DNA of 64,000 nt. It comes from Streptomyces qinzhouensis. Its GTDB lineage: Bacteria; Actinomycetota; Actinomycetes; Streptomycetales; Streptomycetaceae. Location of the stretch: NCBI RefSeq assembly GCF_007856155.1, contig NZ_CP042266.1, positions 1,550,001 through 1,614,000 on the forward strand, written 5' to 3'. This document shows positions 26,753 to 35,059 of the stretch, piece after piece. Within the stretch, counting starts at the first letter, position 1, and every line of letters begins with the position of its first letter. Below the pieces are notes generated by a model. It searched no databases. It saw only the letters and a program-made list of their open reading frames with translations, and had not been told where the DNA came from. The translations under genes and the position numbers were made by a program.

Positions 26753-28069
26753 TCAGCGCCCGAGCAGCCGGGTGGCCGCCGCCACCGGGTCGGCCGCCGG
26801 GATACCGCGCGGCCACCACTCCTCGCGGCCAGGGTCCGATTCGTATCCGTACCACCGTCCGTCCCGGCCGAGGCGCAGTTGCAGGGCGGGCGTCGACAGG
26901 TGGTTGCGCCGGGGCCGGAAGCCGGGGAAACCGGCGGCCACGAGGGCCGGTCCGGCCCGGTCGAAGGGGCCCGCGGGCGGGTCCCAGGGCTCTTCCAGTA
27001 CGGCGAGGGCGGCCTGCCCGCCCTGGCGCCAGGCGGCGACGGCGCGGGCGATCTCGCCGGCGGTACGGCCGGTGGCCGCGGCCAGATCGCGGTAGAGGGT
27101 GCGGCTGGAGGCGGTCAGCCCGGCGCCGGGGTGAGCCGCGGCCAGCCGGACGGTGTCCTGCCATTCGGTGAGCCCGGCGACGGGGTCCGTACCGGTGGTG
27201 AGCAGGGCGTGGGCGCGGTGGACCGCCTCGGTGGCCAGCAGGTCGAGCGCGAGCGGGTCGGGGGCGCCGGGCAGTTCGGGGCAGGCGGGAGGCCGGCCCG
27301 GCTCCGGTGGCACGGGAAACGGCGGCGGCAGCACGCCCGGCCGGCGCCGGGTGTTCAGTACCGACTCCGCGGGGACGGTCGGCAGGGGCTCCGGCACCGC
27401 GGCGGCCCCGGCGGCGGAGGCCGGGCGCCCGGCGGCCGACCGCAGGGCATGGCGCCGGGCCAGATCGGCCAGGATCTCCTGCTCGCCCCTGCCGCGCAGC
27501 AGGAACAGCACGAACGGATCCTGGTCCAGCAGCCCGGCCGTCCCGTAGCAGAGCGCGGCGGCGTGTTTGCAGGGGAAGCCGTCGTCGGGGCAGGAGCAGT
27601 CGGGAATCAGATCGCCCGAGCCCGGCAGCAGATCGACGACGGCCGCGAGCGCCCGGGGCATATCCCGGTCGAGAAGGGCGGCGAGGTGGTCGGGCCGGGC
27701 GGCGGCCGTGGAGAGGAAGTCCTCCCACTCGCCGTCGGAGAGGGTCCGCAGCCCGACCCGGGTGCGGTAGGGGCGGGGCCGGCTGCCGTGGACGTAGGCG
27801 GTGATCCGGCCGGGCGTGACGGTGATCGCGTCGACCAGACCCCGACGGGCGTACGCCCGGCCGCGGGCCAGTCTGGCGGCGTCCAGCGCACTGTCCTCCA
27901 GCGCCCGTACCCAGGCCTCGCCCCACCAGCTTTCCGCGGCGCCCTCGTCGGGCCGGGGGGCCCTGGCGGGGAAGGTGCGTCTGCGGTCGTCGGAAGCCGG
28001 GGGGCGGCCGCCCGCGGACCGGGCGCGGGACACACTGGTGGGCCGGGGACCGGTGGCCGGCGGGCTCAT
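26753..28069 (-). CDS. SWIM zinc-finger protein, helicase partner
   Basis: 438 residues. The SWIM finger is clear: CSCPDDGFPCKHAAAL (CxCx6CxH) near residues 156-171. The rest is helical and Ala/Pro-rich, with a Pro-rich linker in the middle. Start ATG 28067-28069 overlaps the stop of the SNF2 helicase (ATGA), so both are made together. SWIM proteins paired with SNF2 helicases are recurrent in actinobacteria, and the finger probably contacts DNA or the helicase. Its biochemical role is unproven. Confidence 0.93.
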   Translation of the reverse strand: MSPPATGPRPTSVSRARSAGGRPPASDDRRRTFPARAPRPDEGAAESWWGEAWVRALEDSALDAARLARGRAYARRGLVDAITVTPGRITAYVHGSRPRPYRTRVGLRTLSDGEWEDFLSTAAARPDHLAALLDRDMPRALAAVVDLLPGSGDLIPDCSCPDDGFPCKHAAALCYGTAGLLDQDPFVLFLLRGRGEQEILADLARRHALRSAAGRPASAAGAAAVPEPLPTVPAESVLNTRRRPGVLPPPFPVPPEPGRPPACPELPGAPDPLALDLLATEAVHRAHALLTTGTDPVAGLTEWQDTVRLAAAHPGAGLTASSRTLYRDLAAATGRTAGEIARAVAAWRQGGQAALAVLEEPWDPPAGPFDRAGPALVAAGFPGFRPRRNHLSTPALQLRLGRDGRWYGYESDPGREEWWPRGIPAADPVAAATRLLGR

Positions 28070-31068
28070 GGTCGCCTCCGCAGGGACACGAGATCGGCCA
28101 GCTCCCGGTCGGTCAGTTCGGTGAGGGCGGTCTCGCCGGAGCCGAGGACGGCGTCAGCGAGGGCCCGTTTGGCGGCGAGCAGGGAGGCGATGCGGTCCTC
28201 CACAGTGCCTTCGGTGAGGAGCCGGTGCACCTGCACCGGCTGGGTCTGGCCGATGCGGTACGCGCGGTCCGTGGCCTGTTCTTCCACGGCCGGGTTCCAC
28301 CAGCGGTCGAAGTGGACGACGTGTCCGGCACGGGTGAGGTTGAGTCCGGTGCCCGCCGCTTTGAGGGAGAGGACGAAGACGGGGATCTCACCCGCCTGGA
28401 ACCGGTCGACCATGCGCTCCCGTTCGGCGACGGGCGTGCCGCCGTGGAGGAGCTGCGCGGGGACGGCCCGGCCGGCCAGATGGCCCATCAGCAGCCTGGC
28501 CATGGTCACGTACTGGGTGAAGACGAGGACCGAGCCGTCCTCGGCGAGGATCGTGTCCAGCAGTTCGTCGAGGTGGGTGAGCTTCCCGGAGCGCCCCGCG
28601 AGCCGGACCGGGCCGGCCGTGACGCCCGCCGTCCGTGCCGGGCGGCCGCCACTGTGTTCCTTCAGATACTGCGCCGGGTGGTTGCAGATCTGTTTGAGGT
28701 CGGTGAGGAGTTTCATCACCAGGCCCCGGCGGGCGATGCCCTCTGCGGCGCCGATGGCCGCCATGGCCTCGCGTACCACCGCCTCGTACAGCGACGCCTG
28801 CTCCCGGGTGAGGGCGACGACATGGTCGGACTCCGTCTTGGGCGGCAGCTCGGGCACGATACCGGGATCGGATTTGCGGCGGCGCAGCAGGAAGGGCCGG
28901 ACCAGCCGGGCGAGCCGCTCGGCGGCGCCGTCCTCCTCGCCCAGCTCCACGGGGCGGGCGTGCCGGGCCCGGAAGGCCTTGAGGGGGCCGAGGAGTCCCG
29001 GAGTCGTCCAGTCCAGCAGGGCCCACAGCTCGGAGAGGTTGTTCTCGACGGGGGTGCCGGTGAGGGCGACCCGGGCGGGCGCGGGGATCCTGCGCAGTGC
29101 TCTGGCCGTGGCGGAGTACGGGTTCTTGATGTGCTGGGCCTCATCGGCGACGATCATGCCCCAGCGCTGTCCGGCCAGCCGCTCCGCGCTGGTGCGCATG
29201 GTGCCGTACGTGGTGAGGACGAAGCCGCCGGGCGCTTCGGGGAGGGTCCGCCCCGCGCCGTGATAGCGGTGGACGGGGGTGCCGGGGGCGAAGCGGGTGA
29301 TTTCGCGCTCCCAGTTACCGAGGAGCGACGCGGGGCAGACGACCAGGGTGGGGGCGGTCCGGTCCCGGTGGAGGTGGAGGGCGATCACCGTGATGGTCTT
29401 GCCCAGGCCCATGTCGTCGGCGAGGCAGCCGCCGAGGCCCAGGGAGGTCATCAGGTCCAGCCATGCCAGGCCGCGGAGCTGGTAGTCGCGGAGGGTGGCG
29501 GCCAGGGCCGGAGGCTGGGGCACGGTGCCGGGCCCGGCGACGATGCGGTCGCGCAGGGCGGCGAGCGCACCGGCGGGGACGGCTTCGACGATCTCGCCGT
29601 CGGCCTCGGCGGTGCCGGTCAGGGCCGCGCCGAGGGCCTCGGCGGGGCGCAGCAGCCCCAGTTCGCGGGCGCGGACCTTGCGGACGAGGTCCGGGTCGAC
29701 GACGACCCACTGGTCGCGCAGCCGCACGAGGGGGCGGTGCGAGGCGGCCAGCTCGTCCATCTCGGGCTCGGTCAGCGGATCCCCGCCCAGGGCGAGCTGC
29801 CAGCCGAAGCGGAGCAGTTCACCGCTGTCGAAGAAGGGGGTCCCGTCGGTGGCCGAGCCGGGTGCGGGCCGGACCACGGCCGTGGCCGTCAGTCCGCGGG
29901 CGAGTTCTCTGGGCCAGTGGACGGCCACCCCGGCCGAGTCCAGTCGTGCCGCCCCGGGGCCCAGCAGGTCGTACAGCTCCTCCTCGGAGAGTGGGAGGAC
30001 ATCGGGCACGTCCCGGTCCAGCAGTGCGGCGAGCGGTGGCCAGACCCGGGCCGCCCGGCGCAGTGCGAGGAGAGCGTCGATCCGGGCGCGGGGCCCGAAG
30101 CCCGGTCCGCCGTCCCCCGCCCAGAGCCGGGCGGCGTCGGTGACGAGCGTGGGGTCGCCGAGGCTGTGCACCTGGACCACGGCCGCGCCCGCCCGGCGGA
30201 CGGCACGATCGGCTCCGGCGCCTTCGCTCTCGGCCCTGCCACCGCTGCCGGTCGGAACGGTCGGAACGGTCGGGTCCGTCGGGTCGGTCAGGTCGGTCAG
30301 GTCCACCGCGTCGGTCGGGTCGGTCGGGTCCGTCGTGTCGAAGAGCCGGAAGGCGGACAGGTCGAGCCGGAGGGAGACCCTGACCCCGGCGTCCATACCC
30401 TCGGCGGTCCGCGCCGCCCAGACGCGGGCGCCGGGCAGATGATGGGCCTCCGGCGCGGCGAACGGGCCGCCCGCCGCGTGAGCGGCGGCGGGGGTCCGGG
30501 GCAGGCTGTCGGCGACGGCGTCGAAGAAGGCCCGCACCAGGGCCTCGGGCCGGGTCAGCGCGAGGGGGCCCGGGCCGGGTGCCACCGCCGCGTACGCCTC
30601 GTACGGCATGGCGGCGGCGATCGCCCGCAGTTGGGCGGTGTCGGCGGCGTCGAGCGGACCGGCCCGCCAGACGTCGTGGTCGGCGGCGGTCAGCCCGGGC
30701 AGCAGCCTGCCGCGCGCCACGAGGTGCAGGGCGTGCAGGGCCGCGGCGCCCCAGCACGCGGCGGCGGGGTGCGCGGTGGCGGTCCCCCGGGCGCGGATCA
30801 GTGCCGGCAGGGCGTCGGCGACGGGGAGCAGCAGCGCGGGGACCGACCGGCTCCGCACTCCCGGTGGGGCGGGTTCGCCGGGGGTGGGCCCGACGACCGT
30901 GAGGGTGTCCGCGGCGCCCTGCGGAGGGTCGCCTTCGGGCGCCCAGAACGCGACCCTGCCCTCGCGCGGCAGGGCCCCCGGCAGGAAGACCGCGGCCCAG
31001 CCGAGCGACGGCACCGCCGGGACAGCCGGCGCCCGCATCGGCGGCCTCGCTGTGGTCGCGGCTGTCAT
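28066..31068 (-). CDS. SNF2-family DEAD/DEAH-type helicase (HelZ-like)
   Basis: 1000 residues. The C-terminal half is a complete SNF2 motor: DDMGLGKTITV (I), TLVVCPASLLGNW (Ia), DEAQHIKN (II), LTGTPVENNLSELWALL (III), VFTQYVTM (IV), AGTGLNLTRAGHVVHFDRWWNP (V) and QATDRAYRIGQ (VI). The N-terminal half has a SNF2_N-associated region and a (DPT)n repeat. ATG 31066-31068 follows GGGAGGTGACTC. A near-match damage promoter 50 bp upstream and the coupled SWIM gene suggest a DNA-repair or transcription-restart role. Its mycobacterial relative is HelZ (Rv2101). Confidence 0.96.
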   Translation of the reverse strand: MTAATTARPPMRAPAVPAVPSLGWAAVFLPGALPREGRVAFWAPEGDPPQGAADTLTVVGPTPGEPAPPGVRSRSVPALLLPVADALPALIRARGTATAHPAAACWGAAALHALHLVARGRLLPGLTAADHDVWRAGPLDAADTAQLRAIAAAMPYEAYAAVAPGPGPLALTRPEALVRAFFDAVADSLPRTPAAAHAAGGPFAAPEAHHLPGARVWAARTAEGMDAGVRVSLRLDLSAFRLFDTTDPTDPTDAVDLTDLTDPTDPTVPTVPTGSGGRAESEGAGADRAVRRAGAAVVQVHSLGDPTLVTDAARLWAGDGGPGFGPRARIDALLALRRAARVWPPLAALLDRDVPDVLPLSEEELYDLLGPGAARLDSAGVAVHWPRELARGLTATAVVRPAPGSATDGTPFFDSGELLRFGWQLALGGDPLTEPEMDELAASHRPLVRLRDQWVVVDPDLVRKVRARELGLLRPAEALGAALTGTAEADGEIVEAVPAGALAALRDRIVAGPGTVPQPPALAATLRDYQLRGLAWLDLMTSLGLGGCLADDMGLGKTITVIALHLHRDRTAPTLVVCPASLLGNWEREITRFAPGTPVHRYHGAGRTLPEAPGGFVLTTYGTMRTSAERLAGQRWGMIVADEAQHIKNPYSATARALRRIPAPARVALTGTPVENNLSELWALLDWTTPGLLGPLKAFRARHARPVELGEEDGAAERLARLVRPFLLRRRKSDPGIVPELPPKTESDHVVALTREQASLYEAVVREAMAAIGAAEGIARRGLVMKLLTDLKQICNHPAQYLKEHSGGRPARTAGVTAGPVRLAGRSGKLTHLDELLDTILAEDGSVLVFTQYVTMARLLMGHLAGRAVPAQLLHGGTPVAERERMVDRFQAGEIPVFVLSLKAAGTGLNLTRAGHVVHFDRWWNPAVEEQATDRAYRIGQTQPVQVHRLLTEGTVEDRIASLLAAKRALADAVLGSGETALTELTDRELADLVSLRRRP
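30240..30350. repeat. 9-bp coding tandem repeat (Asp-Pro-Thr) in the SNF2 gene
   Basis: GGTCGGGTC-type units repeat about nine times and encode DPTDPTDAVDLTDLTDPT with variants ending in VPT. It separates two N-terminal parts of the helicase and is probably a variable-length linker. Confidence 0.8.
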
Positions 31069-31117
31069 GAGTCACCTCCCGCCCTGGTCGCCGTGCGTCC
31101 GTGTGCTGTCGTCTCCG

Positions 31118-31140
31118 ACGATACGGGTGGGGTCTGACAA
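31118..31140 (-). promoter_or_regulatory. PafBC/RecA-NDp-type promoter of the SNF2 helicase gene
   Basis: Minus strand: TTGTCAGAC (31140-31132), 8 nt, TATCGT (31123-31118). The invariant TTGTCAG and TAnnnT with N8 spacing are kept; the last two bases of the -35 half deviate (AC for TG). A normal leader of ~45 nt with an RBS follows. Confidence 0.72.
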
Positions 31141-31179
31141 CCGGCCGCGGCACCGGATCCGCGGACGCGCCGGACCGGC

Positions 31180-31207
31180 CGTACGCCGTACGCCGTACGC
31201 CGTACGG
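31180..31207. repeat. 7-bp tandem repeat CGTACGC, four copies
   Basis: CGTACGC units run from 31180 to 31207 with the last base changed. They lie between the slipin stop and the helicase promoter. Confidence 0.8.
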
Positions 31208-31220
31208 GAAGCCTTCGGGC

Positions 31221-32201
31221 TCAGACGGCCGGCGGCAGCTTGCGCAGGCGGGGTGCCCGGCCCTCGGGGAGGTCCGGGGGCGCAGGCGCGCCGGGTTCAT
31301 CGGACGGGAGGGGCAGCGCCCCGTCCGGCGTTTCCGGCGGCTCCACCGCGGGCGCGGCCACCGACGGCGGGAGGACGGGCTCTTCGGCGGCCGGGGCCGC
31401 CGGACGCTCGGGGGCGGACGGGGCGGACCCCTCGCCGGGCGGCGGCGCCGCCCGCTCCAGGAACCGCAGCAGTTCGACGGGGAACGGCAGCACCAGGGTG
31501 GAGTTCTTCTCCGCGGCGACGGCGACGACCGTCTGGAGCAGCCTGAGCTGCAGCGCGGCCGGCTGCTCCGACATGACCCCGGCGGCCTCCGCCAGCTTCT
31601 TGGAGGCCTGGAGTTCGGCATCGGCGTTGATCACTCGGGCGCGCCGCTCCCGGTCCGCCTCCGCCTGCCGGGCCATGGAGCGTTTCATCGCCTCGGGGAG
31701 GGATACGTCCTTGATCTCGACCCGGTCGATCTGAACGCCCCAGCCCATGGCCGGACTGTCGATCATCAGCTCAAGACCCTGGTTGAGCTTCTCCCGGTTG
31801 GAGAGCAGATCGTCGAGATCGCTCTTGCCGATGATGGAGCGCAGGGAGGTCTGGGCCATCTGGGAGACGGCGAAGCGGTAGTCCTCCACCTCGATCAGGG
31901 CGCTCGCCGCTTCGACGACCTTGAAGTAGACGACGGCGTCGACCCGGACGGTGACATTGTCCCGGGTGATGCCCTCCTGGGCGGGCACGGGCATGGTCAC
32001 GATCTGCATATTGACTTTGTGCAGCCGGTCGAACATCGGAACGATCATGGTGAATCCGGGGCCCCGGATCCCGCCGTGCAGCCGACCGAGCCGGAAGACC
32101 ACACCCCGCTCGAACTGCTTGATCACTTTGGCCGCGGCCGTTGTGTAGACCGCTATCCCGGAGGCGGCGGCCAGAACGCCGATCACCAGCTCCTCGACCA
32201 T
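31221..32201 (-). CDS. SPFH/band 7 protein (slipin)
   Basis: 326 residues, ATG 32199-32201 with GGAAGGGGG upstream. A short N-terminal hairpin (VIGVLAAASGIAVYTTAA) anchors the protein, followed by the band 7 core (QFERGVVFRLGRLHGG, DAVVYFKV, GWGVQIDRVEIKDV) and a coiled coil (QAEADRERRARVINADAEL). The C-terminal ~80 residues are Pro/Ala/Glu-rich. Slipins form membrane scaffolds and regulate proteases or channels. Usually a NfeD partner adjoins it; none is visible here. It is divergent from a small membrane protein gene. Confidence 0.94.
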   Translation of the reverse strand: MVEELVIGVLAAASGIAVYTTAAAKVIKQFERGVVFRLGRLHGGIRGPGFTMIVPMFDRLHKVNMQIVTMPVPAQEGITRDNVTVRVDAVVYFKVVEAASALIEVEDYRFAVSQMAQTSLRSIIGKSDLDDLLSNREKLNQGLELMIDSPAMGWGVQIDRVEIKDVSLPEAMKRSMARQAEADRERRARVINADAELQASKKLAEAAGVMSEQPAALQLRLLQTVVAVAAEKNSTLVLPFPVELLRFLERAAPPPGEGSAPSAPERPAAPAAEEPVLPPSVAAPAVEPPETPDGALPLPSDEPGAPAPPDLPEGRAPRLRKLPPAV

Positions 32202-32364
32202 GGGGGCACCCCCTTCCGGTACGCCCGCTCTCCACGGTATGCCCGGACGACGGCTTGGTCGATTCAGCCACAGGCCCCGGGGGCCGGATCGAACCCCGGG
32301 GGCCGGGCCGAACCCCCGAGGAGTGGGGGGAGTGGGTGCATCCTGGAGAAGGAGAGGCAAAGCG

Positions 32365-32670
32365 ATGCGTACGGGCAGTGAGCCGGTGACCGCACGCAGT
32401 CCACTGCGGATGCGATTCTGGCTGAGCATTTGGGGTCTGGTCTGGGCCGGTGGCGGCCTGGTGATCTTCCTGCTGACCTCGCACCCCAACTGGGCGGCGC
32501 TCTGCGGGGTGCTGCTGCTGATCGTCGTCGTCGACCTGGTGGTCGTGGTACGGCACATCAGGCAGGGCCCGCACTATCAGCCCGGGCGGGACATCCCTCC
32601 GTACGAGCCCGTGCACGAGGAGCGCCGCCGGCGCCCCGCCGGGCGGGACGAGCACCACGACGCCCCGTGA
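32365..32670 (+). CDS. Small two-TM protein (DUF6343-like)
   Basis: 101 residues, ATG 32365 after GGAGAGG. It has the conserved-looking opening RTGSEPVTARSPLRMR, two TM helices (FWLSIWGLVWAGGGLVIFLL; AALCGVLLLIVVVDLVVVV) and a basic C-terminus. I recall the TGxEPVTARSxLRxR start from the DUF6343 family of actinobacteria, but that is from memory. No function is known. It is divergent from the slipin gene. Confidence 0.72.
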   Translation: MRTGSEPVTARSPLRMRFWLSIWGLVWAGGGLVIFLLTSHPNWAALCGVLLLIVVVDLVVVVRHIRQGPHYQPGRDIPPYEPVHEERRRRPAGRDEHHDAP

Positions 32671-32693
32671 GCCCGGCGGATCACCGGGCGGGG

Positions 32694-33107
32694 TCAGTCT
32701 CCGGTGGGCCCGGTGTCCCGGGCATCGCCGCGGTCGGGGTGCCGGTCGGCGTCGAAGCGGGCCGCCCGGAGGTACTCGGGTCTGGGGTCGAGGGCGGCGG
32801 CCAGCCGGAAGTGCCGCTTCGCCTGCTGAGGGCGGCCGGACCGCTCGAAGGTCCGGGCCAGGGCGAAATGAGCGAAGGCGTTATCGGGTTCGCGCTCCAG
32901 CACCAGTTCGAATTCGAGCTCGGCCGGGCGTAGTTGGGCGGCGGCGAAGAAGGCCCTGGCGCGCAGCAGGCGTGCCGCCGTGTTCTCGGGGTGGGCGGCG
33001 ATGACCGAATCCAGCAGTTTCACGGCGCCGCGGGGATCCTTCGCGGCGAGCAGTTGCTCCGCCGCGCGGTAGTCGATGACATGCGTGTGCGGATCGCTAG
33101 TGGGCAC
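32694..33107 (-). CDS. Tetratricopeptide-repeat protein
   Basis: 137 residues from GTG 33105-33107, which follows GAAGGA by the normal spacing; a longer start has no RBS. Two to three TPR units are visible (YRAAEQLLAAKDPRGAVKLL; PENTAARLLRARAFFAA; PDNAFAHFALARTFERSG). It lies upstream in transcription from nothing obvious and downstream of coaE in the same direction. TPR proteins bind partners; none can be named. Confidence 0.85.
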   Translation of the reverse strand: MPTSDPHTHVIDYRAAEQLLAAKDPRGAVKLLDSVIAAHPENTAARLLRARAFFAAAQLRPAELEFELVLEREPDNAFAHFALARTFERSGRPQQAKRHFRLAAALDPRPEYLRAARFDADRHPDRGDARDTGPTGD

Positions 33108-33192
33108 GGTCGAATCCTTCCCCTCGGCACACGGTTCCAACACCGGTCGCACCGGAGCTGTTCCGGGGCGGCGCGCGGTCGGGGTGCGGGCC

Positions 33193-33801
33193 TCAGCCGG
33201 ACACTGCGGCGGCGCGGCGGGTGAGCTCGGCCCACACTTCGCGTACCCGGGGCTCCAGTCCGTCGCGCGGACCGTCGTTGTCGATGATCAGGTCGGCGAC
33301 GGCGCGCCGCTCCTCGCGGGTGGCCTGGGCGGCCATCCGGGCTCGTGCGTCGGCCTCCGTCATACCCCGGAGCCGTACCAGGCGGTCGAGCTGGGTCGCG
33401 GGGTCCGCGTCGACCACGACGACCAGGTCGTACCGGGGGGCGAGTCCGTTCTCGGTCAGCAGGGGGACCTCGTGGACGACGACGGCGTCCGCGGGGGCCG
33501 CTTCGGCCAGTTCCTTGGAGCGAGCCGCCACCAAGGGGTGCACGATCGCGTTGAGCGCGGCCAGCCGGTCGGGGTCGGCGAAGACGACGGCGCCCAGTTT
33601 CGGCCGGTCCAGAGTGCCGTCGGGGCCGAGGATCCCGCTGCCGAACTCCGCGACGACGGCGGCCAGCCCTTCAGTGCCCGGCTCCACGACCTCCCGGGCG
33701 ATCCGGTCGGCGTCGATGCGCAGTGCGCCGTACGACTCCAGCAGCCGGCCGACTTCGCTCTTGCCGGCGCCGATTCCACCGGTCAGGCCTACAGACAGCA
33801 T
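33193..33801 (-). CDS. coaE: Dephospho-CoA kinase
   Basis: 202 residues. It performs the last step of coenzyme A synthesis, phosphorylating the 3'-OH of dephospho-CoA. Walker [13 protein letters not shown] begins at residue 5; the substrate/acid region [13 protein letters not shown] and the LID region ([20 protein letters not shown]) are clear. It is downstream of rpsA and PAC2 on the same strand, the usual actinobacterial order. TAAGCT lies 7 nt before the ATG, so it may be leaderless. Confidence 0.97.
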   Translation of the reverse strand: MLSVGLTGGIGAGKSEVGRLLESYGALRIDADRIAREVVEPGTEGLAAVVAEFGSGILGPDGTLDRPKLGAVVFADPDRLAALNAIVHPLVAARSKELAEAAPADAVVVHEVPLLTENGLAPRYDLVVVVDADPATQLDRLVRLRGMTEADARARMAAQATREERRAVADLIIDNDGPRDGLEPRVREVWAELTRRAAAVSG

Positions 33802-33808
33802 GAGCAGC

Positions 33809-33814
33809 AGCTTA
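33809..33814 (-). promoter_or_regulatory. -10 box of a possible leaderless coaE transcript
   Basis: TAAGCT on the minus strand is followed by 7 nt and ATG. No RBS or convincing -35 element is visible. Confidence 0.4.
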
Positions 33815-33934
33815 GGTCATGCCCCTGGCTCCCGGCGGGGCCGTACCCCGGCGTCCCACACAGCCCCGGCACCTCGCACGCGGACCCCCGGGCCGGGCGC
33901 GGTGGTCCGGGACGTCTCAGGTGTCCCGGACGTC

Positions 33935-34879
33935 TCAGGCGTCTCCTTCCCGCTCCGCGAGGAAGCGCTCGAACTCCAGCCCGATCTCATCGGCGGACGG
34001 CAGATCGACCGGTTCCGCGACGAGATTGCCGCGACTCTCGGCGCCCGCCACCGCGTCGTACTGGTGCTCCAGTCCCTGGACGAGGGCCGTCAGCTCTTCG
34101 TCACCCTCACCGATCTGACGCTCGATCTCGTTCTGCGTGCGGTGGGCCGCGGTGCGCAGGGCGTGCGCGACTCCCGGCAGCACCAGCCCGGTGGCGGCGG
34201 TGATCGCCTCCAGGGAGGTCAGCGCGGCGTCGGGATAGGCGGAGCGGGCCACATAGTGCGGCACATGGGCGGCGACCCCGAGAACGTCCTTCCCGGCCTT
34301 CATGAGCCGGTACTCGATGAGGGATTCCGCGCTGCCGGGGACCTGGGCCTCGTCGAAGGGGCTGCGGTGACCGGGCATCAGGTCCGTGCGGTTGCCGTGG
34401 GGGGTCAGCCCGACCGGACGGGTGTGCGGCACGCCCATGGGGATGCCGTGGAAGTTGACCGACAGACGGACCCCGAGGCGCTCCACGATCTGGGCGACGG
34501 CGGCCGCGAAGAGCTCCCACTCCACATCCGGCTCGGGGCCGGAGAGCAGCAGGAACGGGGCCCCGGTGGTGTCCTGGACCAGCCGGACTTCGATGGCCGG
34601 GGTCTCGTAGGCCGTCCAGCGGTCACGCCGGAAGGTCAGCAGGGGCCGACGGGCCCGGTAGTCGACCAGCCGGTCGTGGTCGAAGCCGGCCACCAGTTGA
34701 TGCGGCAGGGTCGCCAGCAGATGATCGACGATCTGTTCACCGGTCTCGCCCGCGTCGATGTAGCCGTCGAAGTGGTACAGCATGACCAGACCGGCCGACT
34801 CCTGCGCGAGCGCCATGTCGACAACGGCGAGGCCCTTCGGGTCCCATGTGTACAAATCCTGCGGATCAGCCACGATCAC
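33935..34879 (-). CDS. PAC2-family protein
   Basis: 314 residues from GTG 34877-34879; a second GTG six bases later (34871-34873) has better spacing to GAGGAGGAG and is an alternative. The PAC2 fold shows as [46 protein letters not shown] and [16 protein letters not shown]. The C-terminal helix ([17 protein letters not shown]) is a coiled coil. PAC2 proteins relate to proteasome-assembly chaperones; actinobacteria do have proteasomes. The actual role of this member is unknown. Confidence 0.9.
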   Translation of the reverse strand: MIVADPQDLYTWDPKGLAVVDMALAQESAGLVMLYHFDGYIDAGETGEQIVDHLLATLPHQLVAGFDHDRLVDYRARRPLLTFRRDRWTAYETPAIEVRLVQDTTGAPFLLLSGPEPDVEWELFAAAVAQIVERLGVRLSVNFHGIPMGVPHTRPVGLTPHGNRTDLMPGHRSPFDEAQVPGSAESLIEYRLMKAGKDVLGVAAHVPHYVARSAYPDAALTSLEAITAATGLVLPGVAHALRTAAHRTQNEIERQIGEGDEELTALVQGLEHQYDAVAGAESRGNLVAEPVDLPSADEIGLEFERFLAEREGDA

Positions 34880-34995
34880 CGCTCCTCCTCGTGTTCTACG
34901 TGAACAACGCGAGGTGACGCACGGGCATTCCCCCGGCACGGATCGAACACACCCGAAAACCCGGGGCGGGAACGGCGGAAGAGCCTCGGATACGC

Positions 34996-35030
34996 CACCA
35001 GGCCCGCCCCCGGGAGGGGCGGGCCTGGTG
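34996..35030 (-). terminator. rpsA terminator
   Basis: A perfect 15-bp stem CACCAGGCCCGCCCC (34996-35010) pairs with 35016-35030 over a 5-nt loop, 30 bp after the rpsA stop. Confidence 0.93.
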
Positions 35031-35059
35031 TCTCAGCCGTGGATCAGCGGGTCAGAGCC

